A DNA stretch of 64,000 bases from a virus: IMG/VR virus record IMGVR_UViG_3300037961_005010, positions 31,578 to 95,577 of that record, one strand, 5' to 3'. Position 1 is the stretch's first letter; every line of letters begins with the position of its first letter. Position numbers and translations under genes: made by a program. The notes beneath the pieces are model-generated. The model was not told where the DNA came from, made no database searches, and saw nothing but the letters and a program-made list of their open reading frames with translations. This document shows positions 46,718 to 56,399 of the stretch, one piece after another.

Positions 46718-46727
46718 GGAGTCAAAC

Positions 46728-47690
46728 ATGACTGATCAAATCGAAGAACAGGATGTAGAGCTCAATGAAAACGAGGAAATCGTTGATGAAGCTCACGATC
46801 CTAAAAATGCAGAGACTCAATCTGTTGCAGCTACCGATAAAGCCGCGGATGCTACTAAAGCAGCTCCAAAGCGTAAAGGTGACAAAGATGCAAAAGATGA
46901 ACCTGCACCTTTAGGTAATTCTGCAAAACCAAAAATGAAAGATGCTGGTGCTCAGCCAAAAGAAGACTATGATTTTTCTGACGATTTAGAAGCTCTTGTC
47001 TCTGAAGAAGCTACGCTTTCTGAAGGATTCAAGGATAAAGCTGCTGTAATTTTCGAAGCAGCTATTAATTCTAAAGTTGAAAAAACTGTAGAACGTCTTG
47101 AAGAGCAGTATGCTCAGGAATTAGAGGAAGAGATCTCTAAAACAAAAGAAGATCTTGTAGAAAAAGTAGATAACTACCTAAACTACGTTGTTGAAAACTG
47201 GATGGAAGAAAATAAACTTGCTATCCAATCAGGCCTACGGGCAGAAATCGCTGAAGGATTCATGAATTCATTGAAAGATCTATTCACAGAGTCTTACATC
47301 GAAGTACCCGAGTCAAAAGTCGACCTAGTTGACGATTTAGCAACTGAAGTTCAAGAACTAGAAGAGAAGTTAAACAAAGAAGTACAATCTGGCATTGACA
47401 TGAAAGAGTCATTGACTAAGCTGCAGTGCAAAGATGCTCTTCGTGAAGCTTCAAAAGATCTAGCTGAAACTCAAGCTGCTAAACTAGAAGAACTAGCTGA
47501 GAGTATTACATTTGAAAGCACTGAAGATTTTGCAGCTAAGCTTGCAACATTGAAAGAGTCATATTTCAAAGCAGAAGCTGTTGAGTCAGTTGTATCAGAG
47601 GAAACAGAAGATGATTCCGAAGCTGATGCAGTTGAAGTTAACGAAGCTATGTCTCAATACCTCACAGCTATACGTAAAACATCTAAGTAA
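46728..47690 (+). CDS. gp22: Scaffolding / prohead core protein gp22
   Basis: A 320-residue, highly charged and helical protein. The first 90 residues are low-complexity and acidic-basic mixed; residues 95-270 are coiled-coil-like (EQYAQELEEEISKTKEDLVE). Position between protease and capsid, length and composition fit gp22, the main internal scaffold. AAGGAG precedes the gp21 stop-gp22 start gap. Confidence 0.85.
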   Translation: MTDQIEEQDVELNENEEIVDEAHDPKNAETQSVAATDKAADATKAAPKRKGDKDAKDEPAPLGNSAKPKMKDAGAQPKEDYDFSDDLEALVSEEATLSEGFKDKAAVIFEAAINSKVEKTVERLEEQYAQELEEEISKTKEDLVEKVDNYLNYVVENWMEENKLAIQSGLRAEIAEGFMNSLKDLFTESYIEVPESKVDLVDDLATEVQELEEKLNKEVQSGIDMKESLTKLQCKDALREASKDLAETQAAKLEELAESITFESTEDFAAKLATLKESYFKAEAVESVVSEETEDDSEADAVEVNEAMSQYLTAIRKTSK

Positions 47691-47702
47691 GGAAGTCCAA
47701 AA

Positions 47703-49031
47703 ATGGAAAATATTAACGCAAATCAATTGATGGAAAAATGGGCGCCAGTTCTTAATGAAGAAACTGCTGGTAGCATCAAAGATGCCCATCGTAAAGCGGT
47801 TACTGCTGTAGTTCTAGAAAACCAAGAGAAAGCTCTTGCAGAACAAGGCATGATCCAAGAAGCCGTTCCAGGCAACAGCACATCATCTGCTGCTAACTGG
47901 AATCCAATTTTAATCTCACTCGTACGTCGTGCTATGCCAAACATGATGGCTTATGACGTATGTGGTGTTCAGCCAATGTCTGGTCCAACAGGCTTGATTT
48001 TCGCAATGAAATCACGCTTTGACGGTGGATCAACAAGCAACACTGAAGCACTATTCAACGAAGCAGACACCACATTCTCAGGTGACTCAAGTGCTACACA
48101 AAGTGCTGACGGTTCAGGCCTATCAGGTCTAACAGACTCAAACAGCGACTCATCAATCGATAACGATCGTGTAGGTCCAACATTCGGTGGAGCAATGCCA
48201 ACAGCGGACGCTGAAGGTCTTGGTTCATCAGGTGGAGGCCCCGCTTCATCTTTCGCAGAAATGGGTTTCACCATCGAGAAATCAACTGTGACAGCTAAGT
48301 CACGTGCTTTGAAAGCTGAGTACAGCTTAGAACTAGCACAAGACTTGAAAGCGATTCATGGTCTTGATGCTGAGTCAGAATTGGCAAACATCTTGTCAAC
48401 AGAAATCTTGGCTGAAATCAACCGCGAAGTAATTCGTACAATCAACTCACAAGCCAAAACAGGTGCTGGTACAACAAACACAGCTATCAACGGTATCTTC
48501 GATCTACAAACAGACGCAGACGGCCGCTGGTCAGTTGAAAAATTCAAAGGTTTGATTGTACAGCTAGAGCGTGAAGCTAACACAATCGCAAAAGAAACAA
48601 GACGTGGTCGTGGTAACTTCATCATCACCTCTTCAGATGTAGCTTCTGCTCTATCTGCAACAGGTATGTTGGACTACGCTCCAGCAATGAACACACAGTT
48701 GAACGTAGACGACACAGGCAACACATTTGCTGGTGTACTAAACGGTCGAACAAGAGTGTACATTGACCCATTTGCAACTGTTGATTACATCACAGTTGGT
48801 TATAAAGGTACTAACCCTTATGACGCTGGTGTATTCTACTGCCCATACGTTCCATTAACAATGGTACGTGCGGTAGGGGAAGAAACCTTCCAGCCAAAAA
48901 TTGGTTTTAAAACTCGTTACGGCATGGCTTCAAACCCATTCGTAGGCGCAACACCTGCAAACGGTCTTGCTGCATCAAAAACAAACCAATACTACAGAAT
49001 TTTCCGCGTAGACAACATCTTAGGCGCATAA
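47703..49031 (+). CDS. gp23: Major capsid protein precursor gp23
   Basis: A 442-residue HK97-fold capsid protein. AANWNPILISLVRRAMPNMM, DVCGVQPMSGPTGLIFAMKS, ETRRGRGNFIITSSDVASAL and the C-terminal KTNQYYRIFRVDNILG are signature gp23 segments. A gp21-type cleavage site, IQE followed by Ala, lies at residues 51-54. Shorter than T4 gp23 (521), as in marine relatives. Codon choice looks more GC-ending than neighbours, fitting high expression. Confidence 0.95.
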   Translation: MENINANQLMEKWAPVLNEETAGSIKDAHRKAVTAVVLENQEKALAEQGMIQEAVPGNSTSSAANWNPILISLVRRAMPNMMAYDVCGVQPMSGPTGLIFAMKSRFDGGSTSNTEALFNEADTTFSGDSSATQSADGSGLSGLTDSNSDSSIDNDRVGPTFGGAMPTADAEGLGSSGGGPASSFAEMGFTIEKSTVTAKSRALKAEYSLELAQDLKAIHGLDAESELANILSTEILAEINREVIRTINSQAKTGAGTTNTAINGIFDLQTDADGRWSVEKFKGLIVQLEREANTIAKETRRGRGNFIITSSDVASALSATGMLDYAPAMNTQLNVDDTGNTFAGVLNGRTRVYIDPFATVDYITVGYKGTNPYDAGVFYCPYVPLTMVRAVGEETFQPKIGFKTRYGMASNPFVGATPANGLAASKTNQYYRIFRVDNILGA

Positions 49032-49054
49032 TCTAAGAGTTACGGAAATACTTT

Positions 49055-49081
49055 GGGGGGTCTTTATGGCCCCCTTTTTTT
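49055..49081 (+). terminator. Rho-independent terminator after gp23
   Basis: GGGGGTC (49056-49062) pairs with GGCCCCC (49068-49074), one T-G wobble, around a TTTAT loop, and seven Ts follow (49075-49081). It ends the head transcript just before the next late element. Confidence 0.85.
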
Positions 49082-49082
49082 G

Positions 49083-49090
49083 TATAAATA
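49083..49090 (+). promoter_or_regulatory. T4-type late promoter element TATAAATA
   Basis: Exact TATAAATA starting two bases after the T tract of the gp23 terminator and ending 22 bases before the ATG at 49112. Terminator and promoter form a compact transcription boundary. Confidence 0.8.
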
Positions 49091-49111
49091 ACTTATATAA
49101 AGGTTAAAATT

Positions 49112-49645
49112 ATGGCTGTTACATCAACTGTTAATATACTTCAAGAATCTGAGTTAACAGAAAACTTTAACTTTATGAAGCCTACTGACTTTCACGTAAG
49201 GATTGATCGTAAGAGGTTTCATAACTTACAGTTTTTTGCAAACACGGTTACTCATCCTGGCGTATCTGTTTCAACGCCTTCTTTAGCTATACCTAGATTA
49301 CAGAACATGTCTGTGCCTGGTGATACATATGCTGTTGATGAGGTGTCAATGGATATATTATTAGATGAAGACATGAAATGTTATATAGAAATGTATAACT
49401 GGTTGAACACTACTGTACAACGTAATTACGAACCACACCACGAAAGAGTAGGAGATGCGTATATTCCTGAATCTGACATAGTAGTAAGCATATTGTCTAG
49501 CCACAATAATGTTCTTAAAAAGATTAAATATATAAACTGTGTTCCTACATCTTTAGGAAACGTCACACTTCAATCTACAGTAAGTGACGATCCACCTTTA
49601 GTTTTCCCTGTAACATTTAGAATGAGTTATTTCGAGATTATTTAA
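49112..49645 (+). CDS. Tail tube-fold structural protein (gp19/gp54-like)
   Basis: A 177-residue protein opening VNILQESELTENFNFMKPTD. The pattern FHVRIDRKRFHNLQFFANTV, PGVSVSTPSLAIP, then a DEDM(K)CYIEMYNWLN block is found in marine T4-like proteins related to tail tube components; length equals gp19 here. It could be a tube initiator (gp54-like) or tail completion protein. Carried by its own late element, in keeping with a virion role. Confidence 0.6.
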   Translation: MAVTSTVNILQESELTENFNFMKPTDFHVRIDRKRFHNLQFFANTVTHPGVSVSTPSLAIPRLQNMSVPGDTYAVDEVSMDILLDEDMKCYIEMYNWLNTTVQRNYEPHHERVGDAYIPESDIVVSILSSHNNVLKKIKYINCVPTSLGNVTLQSTVSDDPPLVFPVTFRMSYFEII

Positions 49646-49648
49646 ATT

Positions 49649-50488
49649 ATGAAAAATGATGATGAAAGTATTAAGAGATCGGTGAACTCTTACCGAGCGA
49701 TGATATTGTTTGCAAACAAAAGAACCGGTAGCACATCAATGATAAACTGGTTTCACAAATCTCACAGTAAATATGTAAACTATGAAAAGCTTTATGATTT
49801 AGTAGAATCCTTAAATTATAAAGTTAATAGAGATGTAGAAACTTATAATTTATTTGGCAAGAACGGTGCATTTGAAGATATAGACAAGCAATACGAATTA
49901 GATCAAAACTTTGAAAGAGTGATGAACGTAGTAAGTGTAATAATGTCTTATAGGCCTTCGCATAGAATAATAAACGAAGACACATCTAGCGTAGTAATTG
50001 AGTGTTTAATAAGACACACTAATGAGTATCACAGTAGTATTTTATTTTTGCACAGAAAAAAAGCAGTTAACAGATTGCTTTCATTGTGGTATAATTTAGA
50101 ATCAGGAATGTCAACACCGAGAGATATGTCTGAAAATAAATTTAATCCTAAAAAATTCGAGCCAGGACCTCTTGATGTAGAATATCTATTAAGTGATCAG
50201 AAAAAAGTAAACAGGGTAAATTCAAATACTTGGAGATTATTGAAAAAACATAAGCCGAGATTTGTTGCATGTTCTTATGAAGATATGTTTGAAAGTCATG
50301 AAGTTTCTATTTTACACATAACATTTGCATGGCTTTTTTACAGAACATGGGACTTCTCTGAAATACTAAACCAGGGGCATATGAACTTGGATAAATATTA
50401 TAAAGAAATGATTGGTATAGAAGAATTAAAAGAAAAGGTAGAAATTTTGAAAAGGCCAGTTTTTGGCAATATGCACGTTGCAGTGTAA
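49649..50488 (+). CDS. Sulfotransferase-like protein
   Basis: A 279-residue protein. MILFANKRTGSTSMINWFH (residues 18-36) matches the 5'-phosphosulfate-binding loop of PAPS-dependent sulfotransferases, with RTGSTS at 25-30. ILFLHRKKAVNRLLSLWYN fits the 3'-phosphate-binding segment with its conserved Arg and Ser. ACSYEDMFES is the usual late motif. Such enzymes move sulfate from PAPS to a sugar, lipid or protein. The target is unknown. It follows a structural gene by three bases, so it may be late-expressed. Confidence 0.65.
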   Translation: MKNDDESIKRSVNSYRAMILFANKRTGSTSMINWFHKSHSKYVNYEKLYDLVESLNYKVNRDVETYNLFGKNGAFEDIDKQYELDQNFERVMNVVSVIMSYRPSHRIINEDTSSVVIECLIRHTNEYHSSILFLHRKKAVNRLLSLWYNLESGMSTPRDMSENKFNPKKFEPGPLDVEYLLSDQKKVNRVNSNTWRLLKKHKPRFVACSYEDMFESHEVSILHITFAWLFYRTWDFSEILNQGHMNLDKYYKEMIGIEELKEKVEILKRPVFGNMHVAV

Positions 50489-50499
50489 TGGAGTAAAAT

Positions 50500-50946
50500 T
50501 TGTTAAGTTTAGAAAATGTGTTAAGTGAATGGGATGCTGATAGTAAAATAAATCAATCTAAATTAGATCAGACATCTGTAGATACCGCTATGCTACATTC
50601 AAAATATTTAAAGTGGCTTTCTCTTGCAAAGCTTCAATTAAAAAAATCTCAAATGAATCAAAAATCTTTACTTAAAGATAAGTGGCTTTACTATAACGGT
50701 AAAATGTCACAAGAAGAAATTGAATCTAGAAATTGGGATTATGATCCTTTCAACGGACTAAAGGTTATGAAAGGCGATATGGATCACTATTACGATTCAG
50801 ATAAAGAGATTCAACAGAGTGAAGAAAAAATTACGTATTTTAAAACTTTAGTTGAAACACTACAAGAAATAGTAGAAACTTTAAGATGGAGACATCAAAC
50901 AATTGGTAATATAATAAAATGGAAGCAGTTTGAAGCCGGTGGATAA
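50500..50946 (+). CDS. uvsY: Recombination mediator UvsY
   Basis: A 148-residue protein starting at TTG 50500 with GGAG seven bases upstream; no ATG fits better. The sequence YNGKMSQEEIESRNWDYDPF and EIVETLRWRHQTIGNIIKWK is typical of UvsY, which loads UvsX recombinase on gp32-coated DNA. Size is near T4 UvsY (137). It overlaps uvsW, its usual neighbour. Confidence 0.9.
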   Translation: MLSLENVLSEWDADSKINQSKLDQTSVDTAMLHSKYLKWLSLAKLQLKKSQMNQKSLLKDKWLYYNGKMSQEEIESRNWDYDPFNGLKVMKGDMDHYYDSDKEIQQSEEKITYFKTLVETLQEIVETLRWRHQTIGNIIKWKQFEAGG

Positions 50947-52444
50947 ATTAGTTCTTCAAAAGAAAAATGAAAGCAACATGCTAGTTGGCTGTGATTTTGG
51001 AATAGGAGCAGAACTTTCTGATTTCTTTTCATTTTTCGTGCCAGGTTATAAGTACATGCCTGCTTATAGGAATAAAGTTTGGGATGGAAAGATTAGACTT
51101 TTTAATCAACAAAGTCATGAGCTTCCACTAGGTTTACTTCCTTATGTTGAAGATTTTGCTAAGAAAAGAAATTATGTCGTAGATTACGAAGACAGTAATT
51201 ATGGTTTACCTCAACAAAAAAATAGTGTAGATCCTAAAGAGATAATGTCATTTATTGAAAGTTTGGATCTGCACAGTAGAGGTGAAAAAATAACTGTAAG
51301 AGATTATCAGTTTGATGCTATATGTGAAGGAATTAATAGAAAGAGAGCTGTTCTTTTATCTCCTACTGGATCAGGAAAATCTCTTATCATTTATATTATA
51401 ATGAGATGGTTTCTAGAAAATTACGATCAAAAGGTATTAGTCATAGTTCCTACTACTTCATTAGTTAGACAAATGTACACTGATTTTGAAGATTACTCGT
51501 CTAACGATCAGTCCTTTATTTCTAATGATGAGTGTCATGTAATATACTCAGGACAGCCAAAAACAAATATACAAGAAAACGTTTTCATAAGCACTTGGCA
51601 ATCGATCTATAAATTACCAGTAACTTGGTTTGAACAGTTTGGAATTGTGTTTGGTGATGAGTGTCATGGATTTAAATCTAAGTCTTTAACTTCTATAATG
51701 AATAAATCGCGTAATGCATCCTATAGGTTTGGAACTACAGGCACTCTCGATGGAACTCAGACCCACCAATTAGTCCTTGAGGGACTTTTTGGTAAAGTGT
51801 TTAAAGTTACAACTACAAAGACATTACAAGATAATGAAACATTAGCTCCTTTACAAATATTAATGGTAGTGCTCGACTATGATGAAGAGATTAAAAAAAC
51901 TTTTGGTAGTAAGAAATATCATGATGAAATAGATTTTATAATAAAAGATACAAAGAGAAATAATTTTATAAGAAATTTAGCGCTAGATCAAAAAGGAAAT
52001 ACGTTAGTTTTATTTCAGTTTGTAGAAAAACATGGAAAAGTTTTGTTTGATTTGATTGAGTCTAAAGCTGAAATAAATAGAAAAGTATTCTTTGTTTCAG
52101 GTAGTACAGAAGCTTCAGATAGAGAAGCTATTCGTAAAATAACAGAAGGACAAAAAGATGCTATTATTGTTGCAAGCCTTGGTACCTTTAGTACTGGCAT
52201 TAATATTCGGAATCTGCATAATATCATTTTCGCTAGCCCGTCGAAGTCTCAAATTAAAGTTTTACAATCTATCGGAAGAGGGTTACGCAAATCCGATGAT
52301 GGAAAAGAAACACAACTCTTTGACATAGCTGATGATCTTAAATGGAAAAGTCGAAAAAATTATTCATTAGTTCACGCCGAAGAAAGGCTCAGAATATATA
52401 AAAATGAAAAGTTTAAATGTAAAGTTTATAAGGTTAACATATAA
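50930..52444 (+). CDS. uvsW: UvsW superfamily 2 helicase
   Basis: A 504-residue helicase. VWDGKIRLFN belongs to the N-terminal DNA-binding domain; Walker A SPTGSGKS is at 144-151, the DECH box at 243-246, GTTGTL is motif III and QSIGRGLRK is motif VI. UvsW unwinds branched DNA and R-loops and switches replication from origin to recombination mode. The start is TTG 50930 or GTG 50939; both overlap uvsY. Confidence 0.93.
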   Translation: MKPVDKLVLQKKNESNMLVGCDFGIGAELSDFFSFFVPGYKYMPAYRNKVWDGKIRLFNQQSHELPLGLLPYVEDFAKKRNYVVDYEDSNYGLPQQKNSVDPKEIMSFIESLDLHSRGEKITVRDYQFDAICEGINRKRAVLLSPTGSGKSLIIYIIMRWFLENYDQKVLVIVPTTSLVRQMYTDFEDYSSNDQSFISNDECHVIYSGQPKTNIQENVFISTWQSIYKLPVTWFEQFGIVFGDECHGFKSKSLTSIMNKSRNASYRFGTTGTLDGTQTHQLVLEGLFGKVFKVTTTKTLQDNETLAPLQILMVVLDYDEEIKKTFGSKKYHDEIDFIIKDTKRNNFIRNLALDQKGNTLVLFQFVEKHGKVLFDLIESKAEINRKVFFVSGSTEASDREAIRKITEGQKDAIIVASLGTFSTGINIRNLHNIIFASPSKSQIKVLQSIGRGLRKSDDGKETQLFDIADDLKWKSRKNYSLVHAEERLRIYKNEKFKCKVYKVNI

Positions 52445-52851
52445 TGCTTAGGCAATTCAAGTTATCTAACGGAGATGAAATCATAGCTAAAATAGTTTCG
52501 CAACCAGATGAAGGTGACGAAATTATGGTGTCTAATGTTTTAAAGCTTACAAGAGTTGATATGACTAGGCAAATTACGTATCATTCTTTCAGACCTTGGA
52601 TGGTAATGAAAGATGATGTCGGCGATATAATATCTTTAAATGCATTTCACGTAGTAGCTGTTGCTATACCTACAGAAGAAATGAAAATCCAATATAAAGA
52701 AGCAGTTATAGAACTAAGAGAAATGGAAGCAGAGAAACAAACTTTTTCTGTAGATGAATGGTATAATAAACTGAAAAACGCGGGACCTAACGATTCAGAC
52801 GACGGTAATGTGATATCGTTATATGATTACAACAAAGACAAGTTGCACTAG
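52444..52851 (+). CDS. Conserved small protein of marine T4-like phages
   Basis: A 135-residue protein starting within the uvsW stop. Residues 1-80 form a small beta barrel-like pattern (RQFKLSNGDEIIAKIVSQPD, HSFRPWMVM, NAFHVVAVAIPTEEM), reminiscent of Sm/LSm-like folds, and the C-terminus is charged. The protein type is common after uvsW in marine phages but uncharacterised. An RNA- or protein-binding role is only a guess. Confidence 0.65.
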   Translation: MLRQFKLSNGDEIIAKIVSQPDEGDEIMVSNVLKLTRVDMTRQITYHSFRPWMVMKDDVGDIISLNAFHVVAVAIPTEEMKIQYKEAVIELREMEAEKQTFSVDEWYNKLKNAGPNDSDDGNVISLYDYNKDKLH

Positions 52852-52951
52852 TATATCCCCATCTCCAAAACCACTTTAATATTATACCACAGCTGTGCGA
52901 GATGTACACCCCTAAAATGAAAATAATTTAATTTTTTTTTAAAAAAAGTTG

Positions 52952-52980
52952 TTTACAAACAACACATTATATGATAGAAT
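52952..52980 (+). promoter_or_regulatory. Sigma70-like early promoter before gp55
   Basis: TTTACA (52952-52957), a 17-base spacer and TAGAAT (52975-52980), with a TATGA extension before the -10. It lies in the 153-base gap 52852-53004, which otherwise holds a CACAGCTGTG palindrome (near 52889) and an A/T tract. Same design as the elements before gp45 and gp43. Confidence 0.7.
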
Positions 52981-53004
52981 ATTAATAATTGAATTGGAGT
53001 TATC

Positions 53005-53589
53005 ATGGCAAAAAAATCTAAAAATGTTCATTATGTCAATAACGCAGATTTTTCACAAGCTATAGTCGATTATGTAACAGAAGTCAATAAAGCAAAAGAT
53101 AAAAAAGAACAACTTCCAGTAGTACCTGATTACATAGCTATTTGTTTTTTAAAAATAGCCGAGAATCTTTCTCATAAATCTAACTTCATACGTTATACGT
53201 ATAGAGAAGAAATGGTAATGGACGCAGTGGAAAATTGTTTAAAGGCAGTTGAAAACTATAACATAAATGCTACTACACGAACAGGAAAGCCAAATGCATT
53301 TGCATATTTTACTCAAATAATATGGTACGCTTTTCTAAGAAGAATCAATAAAGAAAAGAAACAGCAGGATATAAAACAAAAATTTATGTCTCAATCTGGT
53401 GTTGAAGCATTTATAATGTTAGGTGATGAAGAAGGTGGTCAAACTGTAGCCAATCACTTTGTAGATGTTTTAAAAGATAGAATTGAAAAAGTTAAAACAT
53501 ATGATAACGAAATAAAAGAATTCACTAAGAAGGAAAAAATAAAAAGAAAAACTAAATTAGCAGACTCCAACTTAGAGGAATTTTTTTAA
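53005..53589 (+). CDS. gp55: Late sigma factor gp55
   Basis: A 194-residue protein. FIRYTYREEMVMDAVENCLK and NAFAYFTQIIWYAFLRRINK correspond to sigma region 2, which opens and reads the late -10 element TATAAATA. Length matches T4 gp55 (185). It would direct host polymerase to the late elements found before the structural genes here. Own sigma70-like promoter 24 bases upstream; GGAG ribosome site. Confidence 0.92.
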   Translation: MAKKSKNVHYVNNADFSQAIVDYVTEVNKAKDKKEQLPVVPDYIAICFLKIAENLSHKSNFIRYTYREEMVMDAVENCLKAVENYNINATTRTGKPNAFAYFTQIIWYAFLRRINKEKKQQDIKQKFMSQSGVEAFIMLGDEEGGQTVANHFVDVLKDRIEKVKTYDNEIKEFTKKEKIKRKTKLADSNLEEFF

Positions 53590-53592
53590 ATA

Positions 53593-54654
53593 ATGAAACT
53601 TGCTATATTGAATGATACACACACTGGAATACGTAATAGTTCAGAAGTGTTTTTAAATAATGCTGCAAAATTTTATGATGATGTTTTCTTTCCATATTGT
53701 ATAGAAAATGATATAAAACAAATAGTCCACTTAGGTGATTATTATGATCACAGAAAGTTTGTAAACTTTAAAGCTCTTAATCATAATCGCAAACACTTCT
53801 TAGATAAGTTAAGAGATTATGGAATGTCTATGGATATCATACCAGGAAATCATGATACTTACTACAAGAATACTAATGATTTGAATTCTTTAAAAGAGTT
53901 ACTTGGTCATTTTATGAATGAGATTCATATTATAATGAAGCCTACAGTTATGGATTATGATGGTTTTAAGTTAGCAATGCTGCCTTGGATTACTTCTGAA
54001 AATTATGAAGAGTCTATGAATTTTATAAAGAACTGTAAAGCTGATTGGTTAGGTGGCCACTTAGAACTTAATGGTTTTGAAATGATGAGAGGCATAAGAA
54101 ATACGCATGGTATGGATCATAAACTTTTTTCTAGATTTGAAAAAGTTTTAACTGGTCACTATCACGTAGGTTCTATACAAGACAACATTCATTATCTTGG
54201 ATCTCAAATGGAATTTTTTTGGAGTGATGCACATGATCCGAAATATTTTTATATTCTTGACACATCTACGAGAGAGTTGGAGAGAGTACGTAACCCTCAT
54301 ACCATTTTTCATCGTATTCGCTATGACGACGACAACTATGATTATTCTAATTATGATGTATCACAAGTTGACAACAAGTTTGTAAAAATAGTTGTAATAA
54401 ATAAATCTGACCTATTTACATTTGATAGATTTGTTGATAGAATACAGAATAGGCCAATACACGAATTAAAGATAGCAGAAAATTTTAATGAGTTTGTTGG
54501 TGATAATGTTGAAGATGAATCTGTTTCTTTAGAAGATACAGAGACATTATTAGATAGCTATGTGGATGCGGTAGAAACTGAATTAGATAAAGACCGCATA
54601 AAAATTAGTATGAAAAAATTATTGACAGAAGCACAGGCTCTTGAAATTGTATGA
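53593..54654 (+). CDS. gp47: Recombination nuclease subunit gp47 (Mre11/SbcD-like)
   Basis: A 353-residue calcineurin-like phosphoesterase. Metal-binding motifs are DTH (8-10), GDYYDH (48-53), GNHD (85-88), GGHLELNG and TGHYHVG. With gp46 it resects double-strand ends for recombination-dependent replication and degrades host DNA. Its TGA overlaps the gp46 ATG. Length close to T4 gp47 (339). Confidence 0.95.
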   Translation: MKLAILNDTHTGIRNSSEVFLNNAAKFYDDVFFPYCIENDIKQIVHLGDYYDHRKFVNFKALNHNRKHFLDKLRDYGMSMDIIPGNHDTYYKNTNDLNSLKELLGHFMNEIHIIMKPTVMDYDGFKLAMLPWITSENYEESMNFIKNCKADWLGGHLELNGFEMMRGIRNTHGMDHKLFSRFEKVLTGHYHVGSIQDNIHYLGSQMEFFWSDAHDPKYFYILDTSTRELERVRNPHTIFHRIRYDDDNYDYSNYDVSQVDNKFVKIVVINKSDLFTFDRFVDRIQNRPIHELKIAENFNEFVGDNVEDESVSLEDTETLLDSYVDAVETELDKDRIKISMKKLLTEAQALEIV

Positions 54655-56399
54655 TAACATTTAAAACTTTACGTTGGAAAAACTTCCTCAGCACAGGCAA
54701 TAACTGGTCTGAAATCCAACTCGATAAATCTAGATCTACGCTTATTATAGGACAAAACGGCGCTGGTAAATCAACAATGCTTGATGCACTCTCTTTCGCT
54801 TTGTTCGGTAGACCTCATAGAAATATTAACAAACCTCAGTTAGTAAATACCATAAACAACAAAGATTGTAAAGTAGAAGTTTATTTTAACATAGGCAAAT
54901 CGTCTTTTAAAGTTGTACGTGGTATAAAACCAAATATATTTGAAATATGGAAGAATGGTGATATGATAAATCAATCATCACATTCCAAAGAATACCAAAA
55001 GATCCTCGAACAAAACATCATTAAGCTGAATCATAAATCGTTTCATCAGATTGTTGTGCTAGGCTCATCTTCCTTCATTCCTTTTATGCAACTGCCAGCA
55101 CAGCACAGAAGAGATGTTATCGAGGATCTTTTGGATATTAATATTTTTTCTAAAATGAACACTATTGTAAAAGAAAAAAATATATCTTTGCGCGATCAAA
55201 TAAAAGATTTAGGTAATGAAATAGAACTAATCAATGAAAGAATAGAGATACAGCGTAAGTATATAAATGACGTCAAAGCTTTGAGTGATGGACAAGTTGA
55301 AGAAAAAGAAACAGAAATATTTTTAGCTGAAACTGAGATACAAGAATTACAGAATATAAACATACAAATATCAGATAATATAGAAAAACTTTCTGAAGGA
55401 CTAGATGAATCTTTAAAAGACAGACACAATAAAAAACAATCTTTATTGCAGTTTAAAGCTGAATTTGATCAGAAGATAAAGACTTTAGTTAAGGAAAGTA
55501 AATTTTACGAAGAAAATGAAAACTGTCCTACATGTTCTCAAAGTATAAATGATGAGTTAAGATCAGAAAAATTATCTACAGCTAAAGCTAAAGCTTCAGA
55601 GTTTAAAGATGCACTTGAAAAATTATCTACTGAATCAGTTGAAGTTGAAGATGCCATTGCAAAGTTAAACGATACATCTAACAGTGTTAGAGAATTAACC
55701 GCTTGTTTAAATGGAAACAATAAAGAAATTTCTCGTTTGCAAACACAGATAAAAACTTTAACTGAATCTATACTAAACATTAGAGGTGTTGACGGTGATG
55801 TAGCCACGTCACAATCTGCATTAAAAGAACTAGGTGACTCTAAGAACTCTTTATTAGAAGAAAAACTATCTGTAAATGAGGAATATTCTTACAACACAGT
55901 TATTGCAGAAATGCTAAAAGACACTGGAATTAAAACTAAAATCATAAAGCAATATCTTCCAGTTATAAACAAATTAACAAATCAATACTTACAGGTTCTA
56001 GACTTTTTTGTACATTTTAATCTTGATGAATCTTTTCAGGAAACAATAAGATCTAGACACAGAGATTCATTTTCTTATGATTCGTTTTCTGAAGGAGAAA
56101 AACAACGTATTGATTTAGCTTTACTTTTCACTTGGCGGCAAATAGCTAAAATGAAAAATTCAGTATCTACTAACCTTCTTGTACTTGATGAAACGTTTGA
56201 TTCATCTCTAGATCATGATGGTGTAGACAACCTTATAAAAATTCTTTACACTCTTGATGACGATACTAATGTATTTGTTATTTCACATAAAGGAGAAATA
56301 CTAGATGGTAAGTTTAAAGATAAGATAGAGTTTTATAAGGATAAAAATTTCAGTAAAATGAAATTTAGTGGTTCACAAATCGATGAACTTGTGGTATAA
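54651..56399 (+). CDS. gp46: Recombination nuclease subunit gp46 (Rad50/SbcC-like)
   Basis: A 582-residue SMC-type ATPase. Walker A GQNGAGKS is at 34-41, the zinc-hook CPTC at about 292-295 between coiled-coil arms, the signature SEGEKQR at about 480, and Walker B LLVLDETFDSSLD near 515. Partner of gp47. The final codons overlap the promoter of the clamp gene downstream. Confidence 0.95.
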   Translation: MITFKTLRWKNFLSTGNNWSEIQLDKSRSTLIIGQNGAGKSTMLDALSFALFGRPHRNINKPQLVNTINNKDCKVEVYFNIGKSSFKVVRGIKPNIFEIWKNGDMINQSSHSKEYQKILEQNIIKLNHKSFHQIVVLGSSSFIPFMQLPAQHRRDVIEDLLDINIFSKMNTIVKEKNISLRDQIKDLGNEIELINERIEIQRKYINDVKALSDGQVEEKETEIFLAETEIQELQNINIQISDNIEKLSEGLDESLKDRHNKKQSLLQFKAEFDQKIKTLVKESKFYEENENCPTCSQSINDELRSEKLSTAKAKASEFKDALEKLSTESVEVEDAIAKLNDTSNSVRELTACLNGNNKEISRLQTQIKTLTESILNIRGVDGDVATSQSALKELGDSKNSLLEEKLSVNEEYSYNTVIAEMLKDTGIKTKIIKQYLPVINKLTNQYLQVLDFFVHFNLDESFQETIRSRHRDSFSYDSFSEGEKQRIDLALLFTWRQIAKMKNSVSTNLLVLDETFDSSLDHDGVDNLIKILYTLDDDTNVFVISHKGEILDGKFKDKIEFYKDKNFSKMKFSGSQIDELVV

